From positions 3,698,001 to 3,762,000 of the forward strand of contig NZ_CP019799.1 in assembly GCF_002007605.1 (NCBI RefSeq): a stretch of DNA of 64,000 nt. Reading direction: 5' to 3'. Numbering within the stretch: position 1 is the first letter of the stretch; each line of letters begins with the position of its first letter. The notes under the pieces were generated by a model. That model was not told the origin of the DNA, searched no databases, and saw only the letters and a list, made by a program, of their open reading frames with translations. Both the position numbers and the translations under genes were made by a program. Positions 7,569-16,654 of the stretch are shown piece after piece. The stretch comes from Cellvibrio sp. PSBB023. Lineage in GTDB: Bacteria; Pseudomonadota; Gammaproteobacteria; Pseudomonadales; Cellvibrionaceae.

Positions 7569-10500
7569 TTAGAAGTTGGCTTTGACGATCAATGCCGCGC
7601 GGCGGTCATTCACAAACCATGAACGGCCCGCTTCCGCACCTTGTCCATCAAGGATCATGATGGTTTTGGTTTGGGTATTGGCGATATTGGTTAATTGCAA
7701 ACCAACAGTCACATTCTCATTGACGTTGTAAAACGCTGAGCCATCGAGGAAGCCTGAATCGTCGTTCCAGAGTGGATACTTACTGATGACGTCGCGTGTT
7801 GTCAGCAAGTACTTGGAGCGCCAGTTGTAAGCCAAGCGCAATGACCAGTCATTTTTGTCGTACATGGCGACAATGTTGAAGGTGTCTTTGGATTGGCCTT
7901 GCAGTGGCACTTTATCAAAGTCGACGCGCGCGCCTGTATCTGTGGCGGTACCGGCAAAACCATCGGAGCTGCCATCACCGCCATTGGGTACACCGCTGGC
8001 ATCGATATAGGTGTAGTTCATCTGCAAACCTAAACCGTCCCATGGTGCGGGCAGCATGTCGTAGAACTGCTGATAGGCAATTTCAAAGCCTTGCATGGTG
8101 CCATCGCCGCCGTTGCGGGTACCTTCCACTTCAACCGTTTGGGTAACGCCTGTCACCGGGTTGGTGAAGTCGCGTGCAAAACTACCGAACACAAAGAAGT
8201 TGCTCAGATCTTTGTAAAACAAGGTAGTGGTGAGCGATCCAACACGGGCGAAATACCATTCAAGCGAGGCATCAAATTGCGTGGATTCCATGGGCTTCAG
8301 GCCGGGATTGCCTGAGCTGCCGCGCCATCCTGCTACGCTCGCACCCAAAATACCGCTGCTGCTGGCACCAGGGTTGGCCGGATCAACTTCCGGTTGCACG
8401 ACTGTTACTGACAATGGATCGAGGTTGGCCTGATTTTTCACCGCTTCCATATCGGGCAGAGCGATGGCTTTGGCGACGGCAAAGCGTGAAATCAGGTCGT
8501 CGGTTAGCTCTACCTTGAGGTTCAGGCTGGGCAGGGTGGTTGAATAGGTCGTGTCAGCATTTTGCACGGTGAACGCATTGTTACCGAAACCGCGCTCGTT
8601 GTTGCTCAGGAAGTTATTCGGGTCGCTCGCCCAGCGTGATTCAGGCATGGCCATCAATGCTGTGCGTGCTGCTGCCAGGTCGGCATAGCCGCCTTGATCG
8701 TAAAGTGCCTGGCTGGCTTGGGTGGCCCAAGCATCCACAGCACCGGCAGTCAATGGTAGGTTGATTCCTTCGGGCACGGCAAAATCTGGCAGCAGGTCAG
8801 GGTATTGGACCGAGCCGAGTGCATCGCGCTCCAAGCGGACATAACGCAAGCCCAGATTACCGCTGAAACGCAGCGCGTAGTCGTCAGAGCCAAAATCCAC
8901 CTTCACATAGGCTGCATCGTTGGTTTCGGTGGTGACAAATACTTCAGACGGGGTGAAGTAGTTGGTGGTGCCAGCGCGCTTGTTGGCGGGCACAAAGGAG
9001 CCTGCATCGGCCAGCAACTGGCGACCATTAACAACGTCCTTAACCAGTGATGGTGAAGCATGAAGCATGTTGTTACCGGGAATGGTCAATACGCCACCGC
9101 GATGGAAGTCGCTCCAATCCACGGAGCTGTATGACTGGTCAGCGACTTTTTCCAGGTCTGCCCAGTAGATGTCGGATTGCCAGCGTGGCCCGAGTGAACC
9201 CCAGTTATAAACAGAGTAGCGTACGGTTTGTTCACGTTCGGCGTGGCGAACACCGCCGGTGATAGCCGTGATAAAACTGTCATCCAGTGAGTGTTTAACA
9301 TCAATGCGGCCTGCCAGCGAGTCGCCTTCGGAGCGCTCGTAGTGATCCATCGCCGCCTGCCAGAAATAGGAGGTAGGGTCCTGGAAGTAGTTAGCATCAC
9401 CTGCTGGATCATCGGAGAAGCCGGGGAAGCCCTCACTGTAGATATCCGGGTTGGCCGTACGGAAACCGTTCCACGGTTCGATCAGGGTCAGCGACGGTGT
9501 TTTGCCGTGGGTGCTGTAGTCTTGCATCGCGTGGGTGGCGAGCATGATGGTCACGTCATCGTCTTTGGTTTCGGCATCGATGTATTGCAGGTCGAGGCTG
9601 TATTCCCAGTTATCGTCGGGGGTGAATTTCAGGTTAAAGGCGTAGTCATCCACCAGGGTGCGAGTGCTTTTCACGCGGGTATCCGTGGAAAAGATATGGC
9701 CCCATTGCGGGATATTTACCGGATCATCGCCCCAGGCGCGTGGAATGCGATTGGTATTGCCGTCAGCGGCGCGCCAGCCGTCGGAATCAACCAGGGTACC
9801 GGCGGTGAAAATGCCCCTGTCGTTGAACTCTAATTGGGTGCCTTCCAATGCGCGGGTGCGGCGAATGTCTTGCTCTGAGTTTTCATCGTAATAGCCGCCT
9901 TGGTATTTGATGGCATATTCGGTCCAGGACAAGGTGGCATCCGAACGCATAAATTGCAGGGTGCTGACCAGCGTATTGTCGCTGTTTTGCCATTGCAGGG
10001 CTGCCGCGTAACCCTGGCGGTCGCGCTCATCTTTTTTCATCAGGGCGTTGGAGCCATTTGGCATCCACACAGTGCCATCGCCCACACCGACAAACCGCTC
10101 GGCACCGGCCAATTCCGCTGCATCGTATTTTACGTAGGCGTCACTCTGGATACCGTTTGACAGGCCAGTGAGCGAGGAGTCCGCCACATTGAGCAATAAG
10201 CCAAATTCCCCGGCACTGGTGTCCCAGCGGTCGCTGTAGAGTGCCGACAGGGTTGGTGTCCATTCTTCGGCCATATCACCATAGGAGTAGTCGGCAGAGA
10301 CAGCTACGATACGGCCGCTGGAATCAAATGGCTTGCGTGTACGCAGGCTGACTGTACCGCCAATCCCGCCTTCAATCATGTCGGCGGTCTGGTTTTTGTA
10401 GATATCCACTCCGCCCATCAATTCTGGCGGTACATCCTGGAAGCTCAAGCCGCGACCGGAGTTGGCGGTGAAGGAATCGCGGCCGTTAAATTCCGAGCGG

Positions 10501-10877
10501 GTAGCGTTCATGCCGCGAATCACTGCGGCGGAGCCTTCCACACTGAAGTGGTCCGGGTCGTTGGCTGAAGCAAAACGCTCAATGGATACACCGGGAATCC
10601 GCTGCATGGCTTCCAGCACGCTGCGGTCGGGCAGGGAGCCTATGTCATTAGCGGAAATGGAATCGACCACGGTGTTGGCATTACGCTTGATGTCCTGGGC
10701 ATTTTCCAGGTTGGCGCGTACACCGGTGACAACAATCTCTTCCAGGTTTCCATTGCTATCGGTTTGTGCCATCACAGGCGCGGTCAGCGCCATGATGCAC
10801 AGTGTTAGCAGTGAGCGACGAAAGGCGGGTGTGGCTGTAGTGTTGTGGTGACCTTGCTGATTGTTATGGGGGAGCAT
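7569..10877 (-). CDS. TonB-dependent outer-membrane receptor (Xanthomonas/Caulobacter carbohydrate type)
   Basis: 1102 residues. A signal peptide ending near APVMAQ is followed by a TonB-box-like EEIVVTG, a plug domain (DIGSLPDRSVLEAMQRIPGV and GGIGGTVSLRTRKPF), and a long beta-barrel ending in the aromatic VKANF. Receptors of this type import carbohydrates or other large nutrients across the outer membrane. The start at 10877 has GAGGTT upstream; an in-frame ATG at 10940 lacks a ribosome site and would put 21 hydrophilic residues before the signal. The substrate cannot be told, because no neighbouring glycan-degradation gene or regulator is present. Confidence 0.9.
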   Translation of the reverse strand: MLPHNNQQGHHNTTATPAFRRSLLTLCIMALTAPVMAQTDSNGNLEEIVVTGVRANLENAQDIKRNANTVVDSISANDIGSLPDRSVLEAMQRIPGVSIERFASANDPDHFSVEGSAAVIRGMNATRSEFNGRDSFTANSGRGLSFQDVPPELMGGVDIYKNQTADMIEGGIGGTVSLRTRKPFDSSGRIVAVSADYSYGDMAEEWTPTLSALYSDRWDTSAGEFGLLLNVADSSLTGLSNGIQSDAYVKYDAAELAGAERFVGVGDGTVWMPNGSNALMKKDERDRQGYAAALQWQNSDNTLVSTLQFMRSDATLSWTEYAIKYQGGYYDENSEQDIRRTRALEGTQLEFNDRGIFTAGTLVDSDGWRAADGNTNRIPRAWGDDPVNIPQWGHIFSTDTRVKSTRTLVDDYAFNLKFTPDDNWEYSLDLQYIDAETKDDDVTIMLATHAMQDYSTHGKTPSLTLIEPWNGFRTANPDIYSEGFPGFSDDPAGDANYFQDPTSYFWQAAMDHYERSEGDSLAGRIDVKHSLDDSFITAITGGVRHAEREQTVRYSVYNWGSLGPRWQSDIYWADLEKVADQSYSSVDWSDFHRGGVLTIPGNNMLHASPSLVKDVVNGRQLLADAGSFVPANKRAGTTNYFTPSEVFVTTETNDAAYVKVDFGSDDYALRFSGNLGLRYVRLERDALGSVQYPDLLPDFAVPEGINLPLTAGAVDAWATQASQALYDQGGYADLAAARTALMAMPESRWASDPNNFLSNNERGFGNNAFTVQNADTTYSTTLPSLNLKVELTDDLISRFAVAKAIALPDMEAVKNQANLDPLSVTVVQPEVDPANPGASSSGILGASVAGWRGSSGNPGLKPMESTQFDASLEWYFARVGSLTTTLFYKDLSNFFVFGSFARDFTNPVTGVTQTVEVEGTRNGGDGTMQGFEIAYQQFYDMLPAPWDGLGLQMNYTYIDASGVPNGGDGSSDGFAGTATDTGARVDFDKVPLQGQSKDTFNIVAMYDKNDWSLRLAYNWRSKYLLTTRDVISKYPLWNDDSGFLDGSAFYNVNENVTVGLQLTNIANTQTKTIMILDGQGAEAGRSWFVNDRRAALIVKANF

Positions 10878-11105
10878 AGCTAACCTCGTGTTTTCATTAT
10901 TAGGTGTTTCTGATGGATGCACCTCCGGCAAAGAGGGCATTAGGCGCCATAATCAACCTCTCTGGCACAGGCGTCGCACCAGTTTGATCGGATAGCGCAA
11001 ACTGGTGATTCATATATGAAAACGGGGATAGGTATGGCAGGTGTCAGTTTGCGCAGTGGGGCAAACTGGTGCGCGGCGGCACTGGGCGGAAGCGGTGCGG
11101 GTGGG

Positions 11106-13127
11106 CTAATCGAACAGGTTTAGCAGGTTTGCCAGGGTCTCCTCTCCCTTGGCCAGATTTTTCTCCGGGCTCTGTTCGCCAAAGCCCTCCCACTCCACAT
11201 CATCGACGGGCAGCTCATCCAGAAAACGGCTGGGGGTGGTTTCGCTCATCTCGCCAAACTGTTTGCGTTTGCCGGCGAGAGTCATAGTCAGGGTGCGCTG
11301 GGCGCGGGTAATGCCTACATAAGTGAGGCGGCGTTCTTCCTCGATATTGTTATCTTCAATACTGTTGCGATGGGGCAATAGTTCTTCTTCCATACCCACC
11401 ATGAACACATGGGGGAACTCCAACCCTTTGGAGGCGTGCAGGGTCATGAGCTGCACCTGGTCGCTCAGATCTTCCTCTTCCTGACGTTCCATCATGTCGC
11501 GCAGCACCAGTTTGGCGACGGCATCTTCAATGCGCGACTCTTCGCCCTCGTCATCGTCGCTGCTGTTTTTGTCGATGGTTTTTTGCAGCGACTCGACCAG
11601 ATAAAACACGTTCTCCATGCGCTTTTCGGCAGCTTTACTGCTCGCCGAGTTCTGGTGCAACCAGCCCTCGTAGTCTATGTCGTTGAGCATCTCGCGGATG
11701 GCATCCACCGGCCTGTCGCCCCCACAGTTGCGTGTCACTTGTTTGATCCAGTGCGCAAATCGCTGTAATCGCTCCAGATTTTTTTCAGGAATGCGACTTT
11801 GTAGGCCAAGTTCATCCAGCGCCGCAAATAAACTGATGTGGCGTTCACTGGCGTAACCACCCAGCGCCTCAAGGGTACTGGTGCCGATTTGGCGGCGCGG
11901 GGTGTTAATGATGCGCAAAAAGGCATTGTCGTCATCGGGGTTAACAATGAGGCGCAAATAGGCCATTACATCCTTGATTTCCGTTTTGGCAAAAAAAGAT
12001 GAGCCGCCGCTGATCTTGTAGGGAATCTGGTGCTGTTGCAGCTTCATTTCCAACAGGCGCGCCTGATGGTTGCCGCGATAGAGAATGGCGAAGTCGCGAA
12101 ATTTGTATTGCTTGCGCAGCCGCTGGGTGAGTATCTCCGTGGCGACACGCTCGGCTTCGGCGTCCTCATTTTTGCAGCGCAGCACCCGGATGGGATCGCC
12201 AAGGCCCATTTCACTCCACAGCGCCTTGTCAAAGTCATGGGGGTTGTTGGCGATCAAATGGTTGGCGACGCGCAGAATACGGCTGGTGGAGCGATAGTTT
12301 TGCTCCAGTTTGATTACCCGCAAGCTGGGGTAATCCTGCTTTAACAGTGACATGTTTTCCGGGCGCGCACCGCGCCAGGCATAGATGGACTGATCGTCGT
12401 CGCCCACCACCGTGAGCGCGCCGCGATTGCCCACAATCAACTGCACTAAGAGGTATTGGCTGGAGTTGGTGTCTTGGTATTCATCCACCAAAAGATAGCG
12501 AATCTTGCGCTGCCAACGCTGTAAGACCTCGGCGTTGGTTTGGAACAATTCCACAGGAATAAGGATCAAATCATCAAAGTCCACGGCGTTATAGGCGCGC
12601 AGGGCTTGGTTGTAGCGCTGGTAAATCAGTGCGATGGCCTGTTCACCCGGACTTTGGGCCACACTCAGTGCCCGTGCCGGAATGATCAGGTCGTTTTTCC
12701 AGTTGGAAATCTGGTGCTGCACCAGATCCAGATGGTCGCTGTCCAGGTCGCCATCTTTCATCATCAGGTCTTTGAGCAGGGAGCGCGCATCTTCGGAATC
12801 GAAGATGGAAAAACCGGGTTTAAACCCGAGGCTTTTGTGTTCGCGGCGAATGATATTCAAGCCGAGGTTGTGAAAGGTCGACACGGTTAAACCGCGTGAG
12901 GCGCTGCCTTTCACCAATTTACTGGCGCGTTCTTTCATTTCCCGCGCTGCCTTGTTGGTAAAGGTGAGGGCGGCAATATGGCGCGCAGGTATATCGCACT
13001 GCTCAATCAGGTAGGCGATTTTGCGGGTGATCACACTGGTTTTGCCGCTACCGGCCCCCGCCAGAACCAGACAGGGGCCATCGATATAGAGCACGGCTTC
13101 TTTTTGGCGCGGGTTGAGTTGGGTCAC
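11106..13127 (-). CDS. rep: ATP-dependent DNA helicase Rep
   Basis: 673 residues, the expected length for Rep. Superfamily 1 motifs are in order: Q motif LNPRQKEAV, Walker A LAGAGSGKTS, TFTNKAAREM, VDEYQDTNSSQ, DDDQSIYAWRGA, QNYRS, LMTLHASKGLEFPHVFMVG, and YVGITRAQ near the end. Rep is a 3'-5' helicase that helps replication forks past bound proteins. UvrD is the close alternative; the short spacing and C-terminus favour Rep. It is a single gene with 226 bp upstream that contains no other gene. Confidence 0.93.
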   Translation of the reverse strand: MTQLNPRQKEAVLYIDGPCLVLAGAGSGKTSVITRKIAYLIEQCDIPARHIAALTFTNKAAREMKERASKLVKGSASRGLTVSTFHNLGLNIIRREHKSLGFKPGFSIFDSEDARSLLKDLMMKDGDLDSDHLDLVQHQISNWKNDLIIPARALSVAQSPGEQAIALIYQRYNQALRAYNAVDFDDLILIPVELFQTNAEVLQRWQRKIRYLLVDEYQDTNSSQYLLVQLIVGNRGALTVVGDDDQSIYAWRGARPENMSLLKQDYPSLRVIKLEQNYRSTSRILRVANHLIANNPHDFDKALWSEMGLGDPIRVLRCKNEDAEAERVATEILTQRLRKQYKFRDFAILYRGNHQARLLEMKLQQHQIPYKISGGSSFFAKTEIKDVMAYLRLIVNPDDDNAFLRIINTPRRQIGTSTLEALGGYASERHISLFAALDELGLQSRIPEKNLERLQRFAHWIKQVTRNCGGDRPVDAIREMLNDIDYEGWLHQNSASSKAAEKRMENVFYLVESLQKTIDKNSSDDDEGEESRIEDAVAKLVLRDMMERQEEEDLSDQVQLMTLHASKGLEFPHVFMVGMEEELLPHRNSIEDNNIEEERRLTYVGITRAQRTLTMTLAGKRKQFGEMSETTPSRFLDELPVDDVEWEGFGEQSPEKNLAKGEETLANLLNLFD

Positions 13128-13353
13128 GGGTCATGCCTGGGTCAAATGGGGGAGCATTCTAACAAGCTACCCCCGGCTTGTAATGCAGATTGCGCCTGTT
13201 TGCGGCGCCCGGTTGGCGCTATAACTGCATGAGCGACTTGTCAGGATTATGGTGTTTTTTTGTTATAGGCAGGCCGTTTAGTTTGCCTGGGTGCGCTGTT
13301 ACCATTGAGTCGATTGGTTCATGCGTGAAGCAAGTGGTAAGGGATAGAGTTCC

Positions 13354-15069
13354 ATGGACAACAAGATCAACATTTTATTTGTCGACCGTGAACAGGGTGA
13401 ATACCTGCTCATTGCCGAAATTTTGTCACATATCCGGCAAGTCAGTTACGAGTTGGTCTGGTGCGATCAGCTCGATTTGGCGCTGCCCAAAATTCTCTCC
13501 CAGCAATTTGACGTGGTGTTGCTCGATTACTATTGGGGCGAGGAAAGCGCGCGCGATCTGCTCAATGCGGCGCGGGTGCAAGCCTGCCAAACCCCGATTG
13601 TGGTCATGACCGATGAGATGGAAACCGAAGTAGACCGCGAGGCGATCCGCGCCGGGGCGGCGGATTACCTGATCAAAGGTCAAATTGATCACCTGCTGCT
13701 GGAGCGCGCGCTGCGCTATGCCATCGAGCGCAAACAAACCGAGCAGCACCTCACCCGTCTCGCCCATTACGACTCGCTCACCGACATTCCCAACCGCATC
13801 CTGTTCCGTGATCGGCTGGAGCACGCTGTGCATTTGGCCGAGCGCGACCATACCAGCTTTACCCTGATGTTTATCGACCTCAACGGCTTCAAGCAGGTCA
13901 ACGACAATTTTGGCCACGATGCGGGCGATGCGATTATTCGCATCTGCGCCGAACGTTTGAATGCCTGCCTGCGTCGCAGCGATTCGGTAGCGCGCATGGG
14001 TGGCGATGAATTCACCCTGCTGCTGCAAAATATCGCCAACAGCACTGATGTTGCCCACATCGCGCAAAAAGTGATTGATTCCATCCAGCAGCCCGCGGAT
14101 ATCAACGGCCACGAAGTGGTGGTGGGCTGCAGTATCGGTATCGCCATCTACCCCGAAGCCGGGCGCGATGCCGATACCCTGCTCAAACACGCCGATATGG
14201 CGATGTACAAAGCCAAGCAACTGTCGGGTAGCAATTACCGCTTCTTTACTGAAATGATGAATCAGGATGTGCGCCGTCAATTGCGTCAGGAAGCTGACCT
14301 GCGTGCGGCTTTGCGTTACCAGCAATTTGTCCTGCACTACAGCCCGCGTATCGATATGGCGACCGGCAAAGTGGTCGCGCTGGAAGCCCAACTGCGCTGG
14401 GATAAACCCGGCGTTGGGCTGCTCAACCCCAGCGAGTTCATCGCTACCGCCGAAGAAAGTGGCGTTATTACCGCGATTGGCTACTGGGTACTGCGTCAGG
14501 CCTGTCACGATATTAAATTGTTACAAGGCTTTTGGGATGAGCAGTTGATGATGTCGATCCACCTGTCCATGCGCCAATTCAAAGACGAGAACCTAGTGCA
14601 CGAAGTCGCGCGGATTTTTGCGGACAACGACATCCAGCCGGGCGATGTTGAATTTGAAATCACCGAGACAGTCTTTGCCGACAACATTGATTTAGTATCC
14701 CTGTGCATGCGCCCGCTGTCGTTTTTCGGCATCAATTTCCTGCTCGATAATTTTGGTGCTGGCAACTCATCGCTGCTGCACTTACAGCGCTTGCCGATCA
14801 GCACCGTCAAAATCGACCTCGGCTTCTTGCAGGAATTAAACCGCAGTCATACCGATAAACGCCTGGTCTCCGCCATGATTACCCTGGCCCACAATCTGGG
14901 CAAACTGGTGGTGGCCGAAGGGGTAGAAACCAAAGACCAAAAACAATGGCTGAAGGAAATGGGCTGTGATCTGATGCAGGGGCGGTACATCACCGAGTCC
15001 AGGTCTTATGCGGAAATCCTCGCCTGGTTACAGGAATCCAATATTCCCCATCAATCCAAATTGAATTGA
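13354..15069 (+). CDS. REC-GGDEF-EAL response regulator with degenerate EAL
   Basis: 571 residues. The receiver domain (about 5-120) has phospho-acceptor Asp in VVLLDYYWG and Lys in DYLIKGQ. The GGDEF domain (about 140-300) has an intact ARMGGDEF and an upstream RRSD fitting the inhibitory I-site RxxD, so diguanylate cyclase activity is expected. The EAL domain (about 315-560) is altered at several catalytic positions: EAL reads EAQ, the NxS segment reads IHLSMRQF, and DDFGTG reads DNFGAG. KID and VVAEGVET are kept. The EAL part is therefore probably a binding or regulatory module. The gene is single and ends in a hairpin that overlaps its stop. Confidence 0.9.
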   Translation: MDNKINILFVDREQGEYLLIAEILSHIRQVSYELVWCDQLDLALPKILSQQFDVVLLDYYWGEESARDLLNAARVQACQTPIVVMTDEMETEVDREAIRAGAADYLIKGQIDHLLLERALRYAIERKQTEQHLTRLAHYDSLTDIPNRILFRDRLEHAVHLAERDHTSFTLMFIDLNGFKQVNDNFGHDAGDAIIRICAERLNACLRRSDSVARMGGDEFTLLLQNIANSTDVAHIAQKVIDSIQQPADINGHEVVVGCSIGIAIYPEAGRDADTLLKHADMAMYKAKQLSGSNYRFFTEMMNQDVRRQLRQEADLRAALRYQQFVLHYSPRIDMATGKVVALEAQLRWDKPGVGLLNPSEFIATAEESGVITAIGYWVLRQACHDIKLLQGFWDEQLMMSIHLSMRQFKDENLVHEVARIFADNDIQPGDVEFEITETVFADNIDLVSLCMRPLSFFGINFLLDNFGAGNSSLLHLQRLPISTVKIDLGFLQELNRSHTDKRLVSAMITLAHNLGKLVVAEGVETKDQKQWLKEMGCDLMQGRYITESRSYAEILAWLQESNIPHQSKLN

Positions 15070-15077
15070 TGGGGAAT
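15043..15077. terminator. Stable hairpin overlapping the stop codon
   Basis: A 13-bp perfect stem (15043-15055 with 15065-15077, loop 9 nt) spans the TGA of the GGDEF-EAL gene and faces the convergent comM remnant. There is no clear T-tract, so it may be a weak terminator or an mRNA 3'-end stabiliser. Confidence 0.5.
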
Positions 15078-15081
15078 CGCT

Positions 15082-15441
15082 TTACTGGCTGAGTTGTCGA
15101 TCCAGCGTGCGATAACTCAGCGCTTCACTGATATCCACGGTCGTTAAATGATCCCGTCCGGCCATATCGGCCAGGGTGCGCGCCAGTTTCAGCACCCGGT
15201 GATAGGCCCGCGTCGATAGCCCCAGCTTTTCAATCGCTTGCTCCAGCAGGTTTTTATCGGCTTGCGTCAACTCGCAGTAAGTTTCCAATTCCGGTGCGCT
15301 CAGTTGATGGTTGGCCTTGCCCTGCCGCGCCAACTGCCGGTTGCGCGCCGCTTCTACCCGCTGGCGGATAGTATCGCTGCCATCGCCCAGTGTTTTGGTT
15401 TGCAACTCCCCCTGGCGCAGTGCGCGCACAGGTACGTGCAT
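15082..15441 (-). pseudogene. comM: ComM/YifB Mg-chelatase-like protein, C-terminal remnant
   Basis: About 120 residues matching the C-terminus of ComM (normally near 500): VDMHVPVRAL, then SDTIRQRVEAARNRQLAR and the helical end LSTRAYHRVLKLARTLADMAG. ComM is a hexameric helicase promoting branch migration during natural transformation. The homologous frame ends at about 15447; upstream of that the sequence is unrelated. The Walker A/B part is therefore missing, and the gene was broken by the mobile region that begins here. The ATG at 15441 is an internal Met, not a native start. Confidence 0.85.
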
Positions 15442-15447
15442 ATCTAC

Positions 15448-15758
15448 CCATTATACGAATCTGGAATATGCAGATTTTGTAGGGGGTATTCTAAAAATAA
15501 TGAGTAAAAACAATGCATTATCCAGTGGTTTGGCCCAACAAATTATTCCCTACATTTTTCAGTGGCGGCCCGCTTGGTGTCAAGCGCCAAAAGATAACCT
15601 GCCCGCTTGTTGTGATCGGTCGTAAAGCGAATGAAGCGAAAACCTCCAGCAATTTACTATCTACGAAACTCTATTTTTTAGTATAAGTCGGACGAATCTA
15701 AGAGATGTTGGATGAAAAAAGCGCGGTTTACGGTGGTGGCTCGGCAGATAAGGGTGTT
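15448..15758. other. Intergenic stretch between comM breakpoint and csrA copy 1
   Basis: No convincing gene is present. A 41-codon frame starting at ATG 15500 (MSKNNALSSGLAQQIIPYIF) is preceded by no good ribosome site and may be the start of a broken gene. The stretch marks the junction from conserved chromosome to accessory DNA. Confidence 0.4.
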
Positions 15759-15860
15759 TTGCAGGAATTGCGTGGGCAGTCAGCAGAGCTTCACTGGCTT
15801 CCGGTTGAGCCGGGGGTGAATAATGCGCGCAACAAGGAAGGCGCTGCGTTTCTTCGAGCC
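15759..15860 (+). pseudogene. SRAP/YedK (HMCES-like) C-terminal fragment
   Basis: The frame reads LQELRGQSAELHW then VNNARNKEGAAFL, the C-terminal signature of the SOS-response-associated peptidase family, which crosslinks to abasic sites in single-stranded DNA. The catalytic N-terminus is absent. A longer copy of the same fragment is at 40158-40372. It overlaps the 3' end of csrA copy 1 on the opposite strand. Confidence 0.6.
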
Positions 15861-16063
15861 TGCACCAGATTTTCTGGCCTGCTGACGCACAGTGAGTCCT
15901 CATTGGGCTCGTCTATCTCTTCTCTCATAATTTTTACGTTGGCAGGCGCAACAAAACCCAGTCTTACTTGATTGGAGTTGCAATCATTGAGATGAACCTC
16001 GATCAAGCCATCGCTAGTGTGTATGTGAATTACTTGGTGCGGACGGCGTGTGAGTACGAGCAT
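15791..16063 (-). CDS. csrA: CsrA/RsmA-type RNA-binding regulator, copy 1
   Basis: 90 residues. The first 55 align to CsrA: MLVLTRRPHQVIHIHTSDG, then NQVRLGFVAPANVKIMREEI. CsrA dimers bind GGA motifs in mRNA leaders and change translation or stability. The C-terminal extension of about 35 residues is unusual and is encoded antisense to the SRAP fragment. AAAGGGAG lies 7 nt before the ATG. A paralogous copy with the same upstream region (16064-16160) is at 40306-41833, where an IS3 element splits it. Because it sits in accessory DNA, it is more likely a mobile-element regulator than the housekeeping csrA. Confidence 0.85.
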   Translation of the reverse strand: MLVLTRRPHQVIHIHTSDGLIEVHLNDCNSNQVRLGFVAPANVKIMREEIDEPNEDSLCVSRPENLVQARRNAAPSLLRALFTPGSTGSQ

Positions 16064-16197
16064 ATTAAACTCCCTTTCAATATGATTGTTATCATTCTAA
16101 TATCTAATCGTAAATTCTCTAAATCAAAAAATCTAGACGTTAATCAGAATTAAAAAAATTCTGTGCCATATGTAGTGGTCAATAAAAACCAAAAAAG

Positions 16198-16503
16198 TTA
16201 AGTACACTTTTTAAATTCAATTGGAGTTTTATAACCCAACGTCGAATGTAACCTGCGTGAGTTGTACCAGTCAACAATATAAGCCAGCGCATCACGAATT
16301 GCCTCTATCCGATTACGGTATAATTATCCCTGATCATTTCACGCTTCAGGTTGCTAAAGAAACGTTCTACCGCTGCATTATCCCAACAATTTCCCTTGCG
16401 GCTCATGGAACACACAGCTCTGTGCTGTTTTAATGAGGCTTGGTATTTCAGGCTCGCATATTGCGATCCTCGGTCCGAGTGGTGAATCAGCCCTTGTGAA
16501 GTG
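16198..16503 (-). pseudogene. IS3-family transposase OrfB fragment, frameshifted
   Basis: Reading on the minus strand from 16503 gives [18 protein letters not shown] then [16 protein letters not shown], the DDE catalytic region of IS3-family OrfB with the second Asp and the Glu. A frameshift near 16320 breaks the frame; the tail DALAYIVDWYNSRRLHS is in another frame and stops at 16198-16200. The 5' half of the transposase is missing. An end-like TAGTGGTCAATAAAAACC lies at about 16172. Confidence 0.8.
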
Positions 16504-16522
16504 GTCTAATTAGACCACTTCA
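16497..16522. repeat. 26-bp perfect palindrome upstream of the secretion operon
   Basis: Two perfect 13-bp arms (TGAAGTGGTCTAA and its complement) meet without a spacer at the broken end of the IS3 remnant, about 130 bp before the ABC transporter gene. GTGGTC also occurs near 16175, so it may be two fused IS ends. An operator or terminator role is also possible. Confidence 0.6.
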
Positions 16523-16654
16523 AAGCCCAAGTTTCTTATTACGAAAATGCTTTTTTTTATTTCTTTTATGCTTTTTGTGTAGTTGTTTTGGATGATTAAT
16601 CAACGCTAGAATTCTGTAGTAAATGAACTACGTATTTGTTGTACAAGGATTTCC

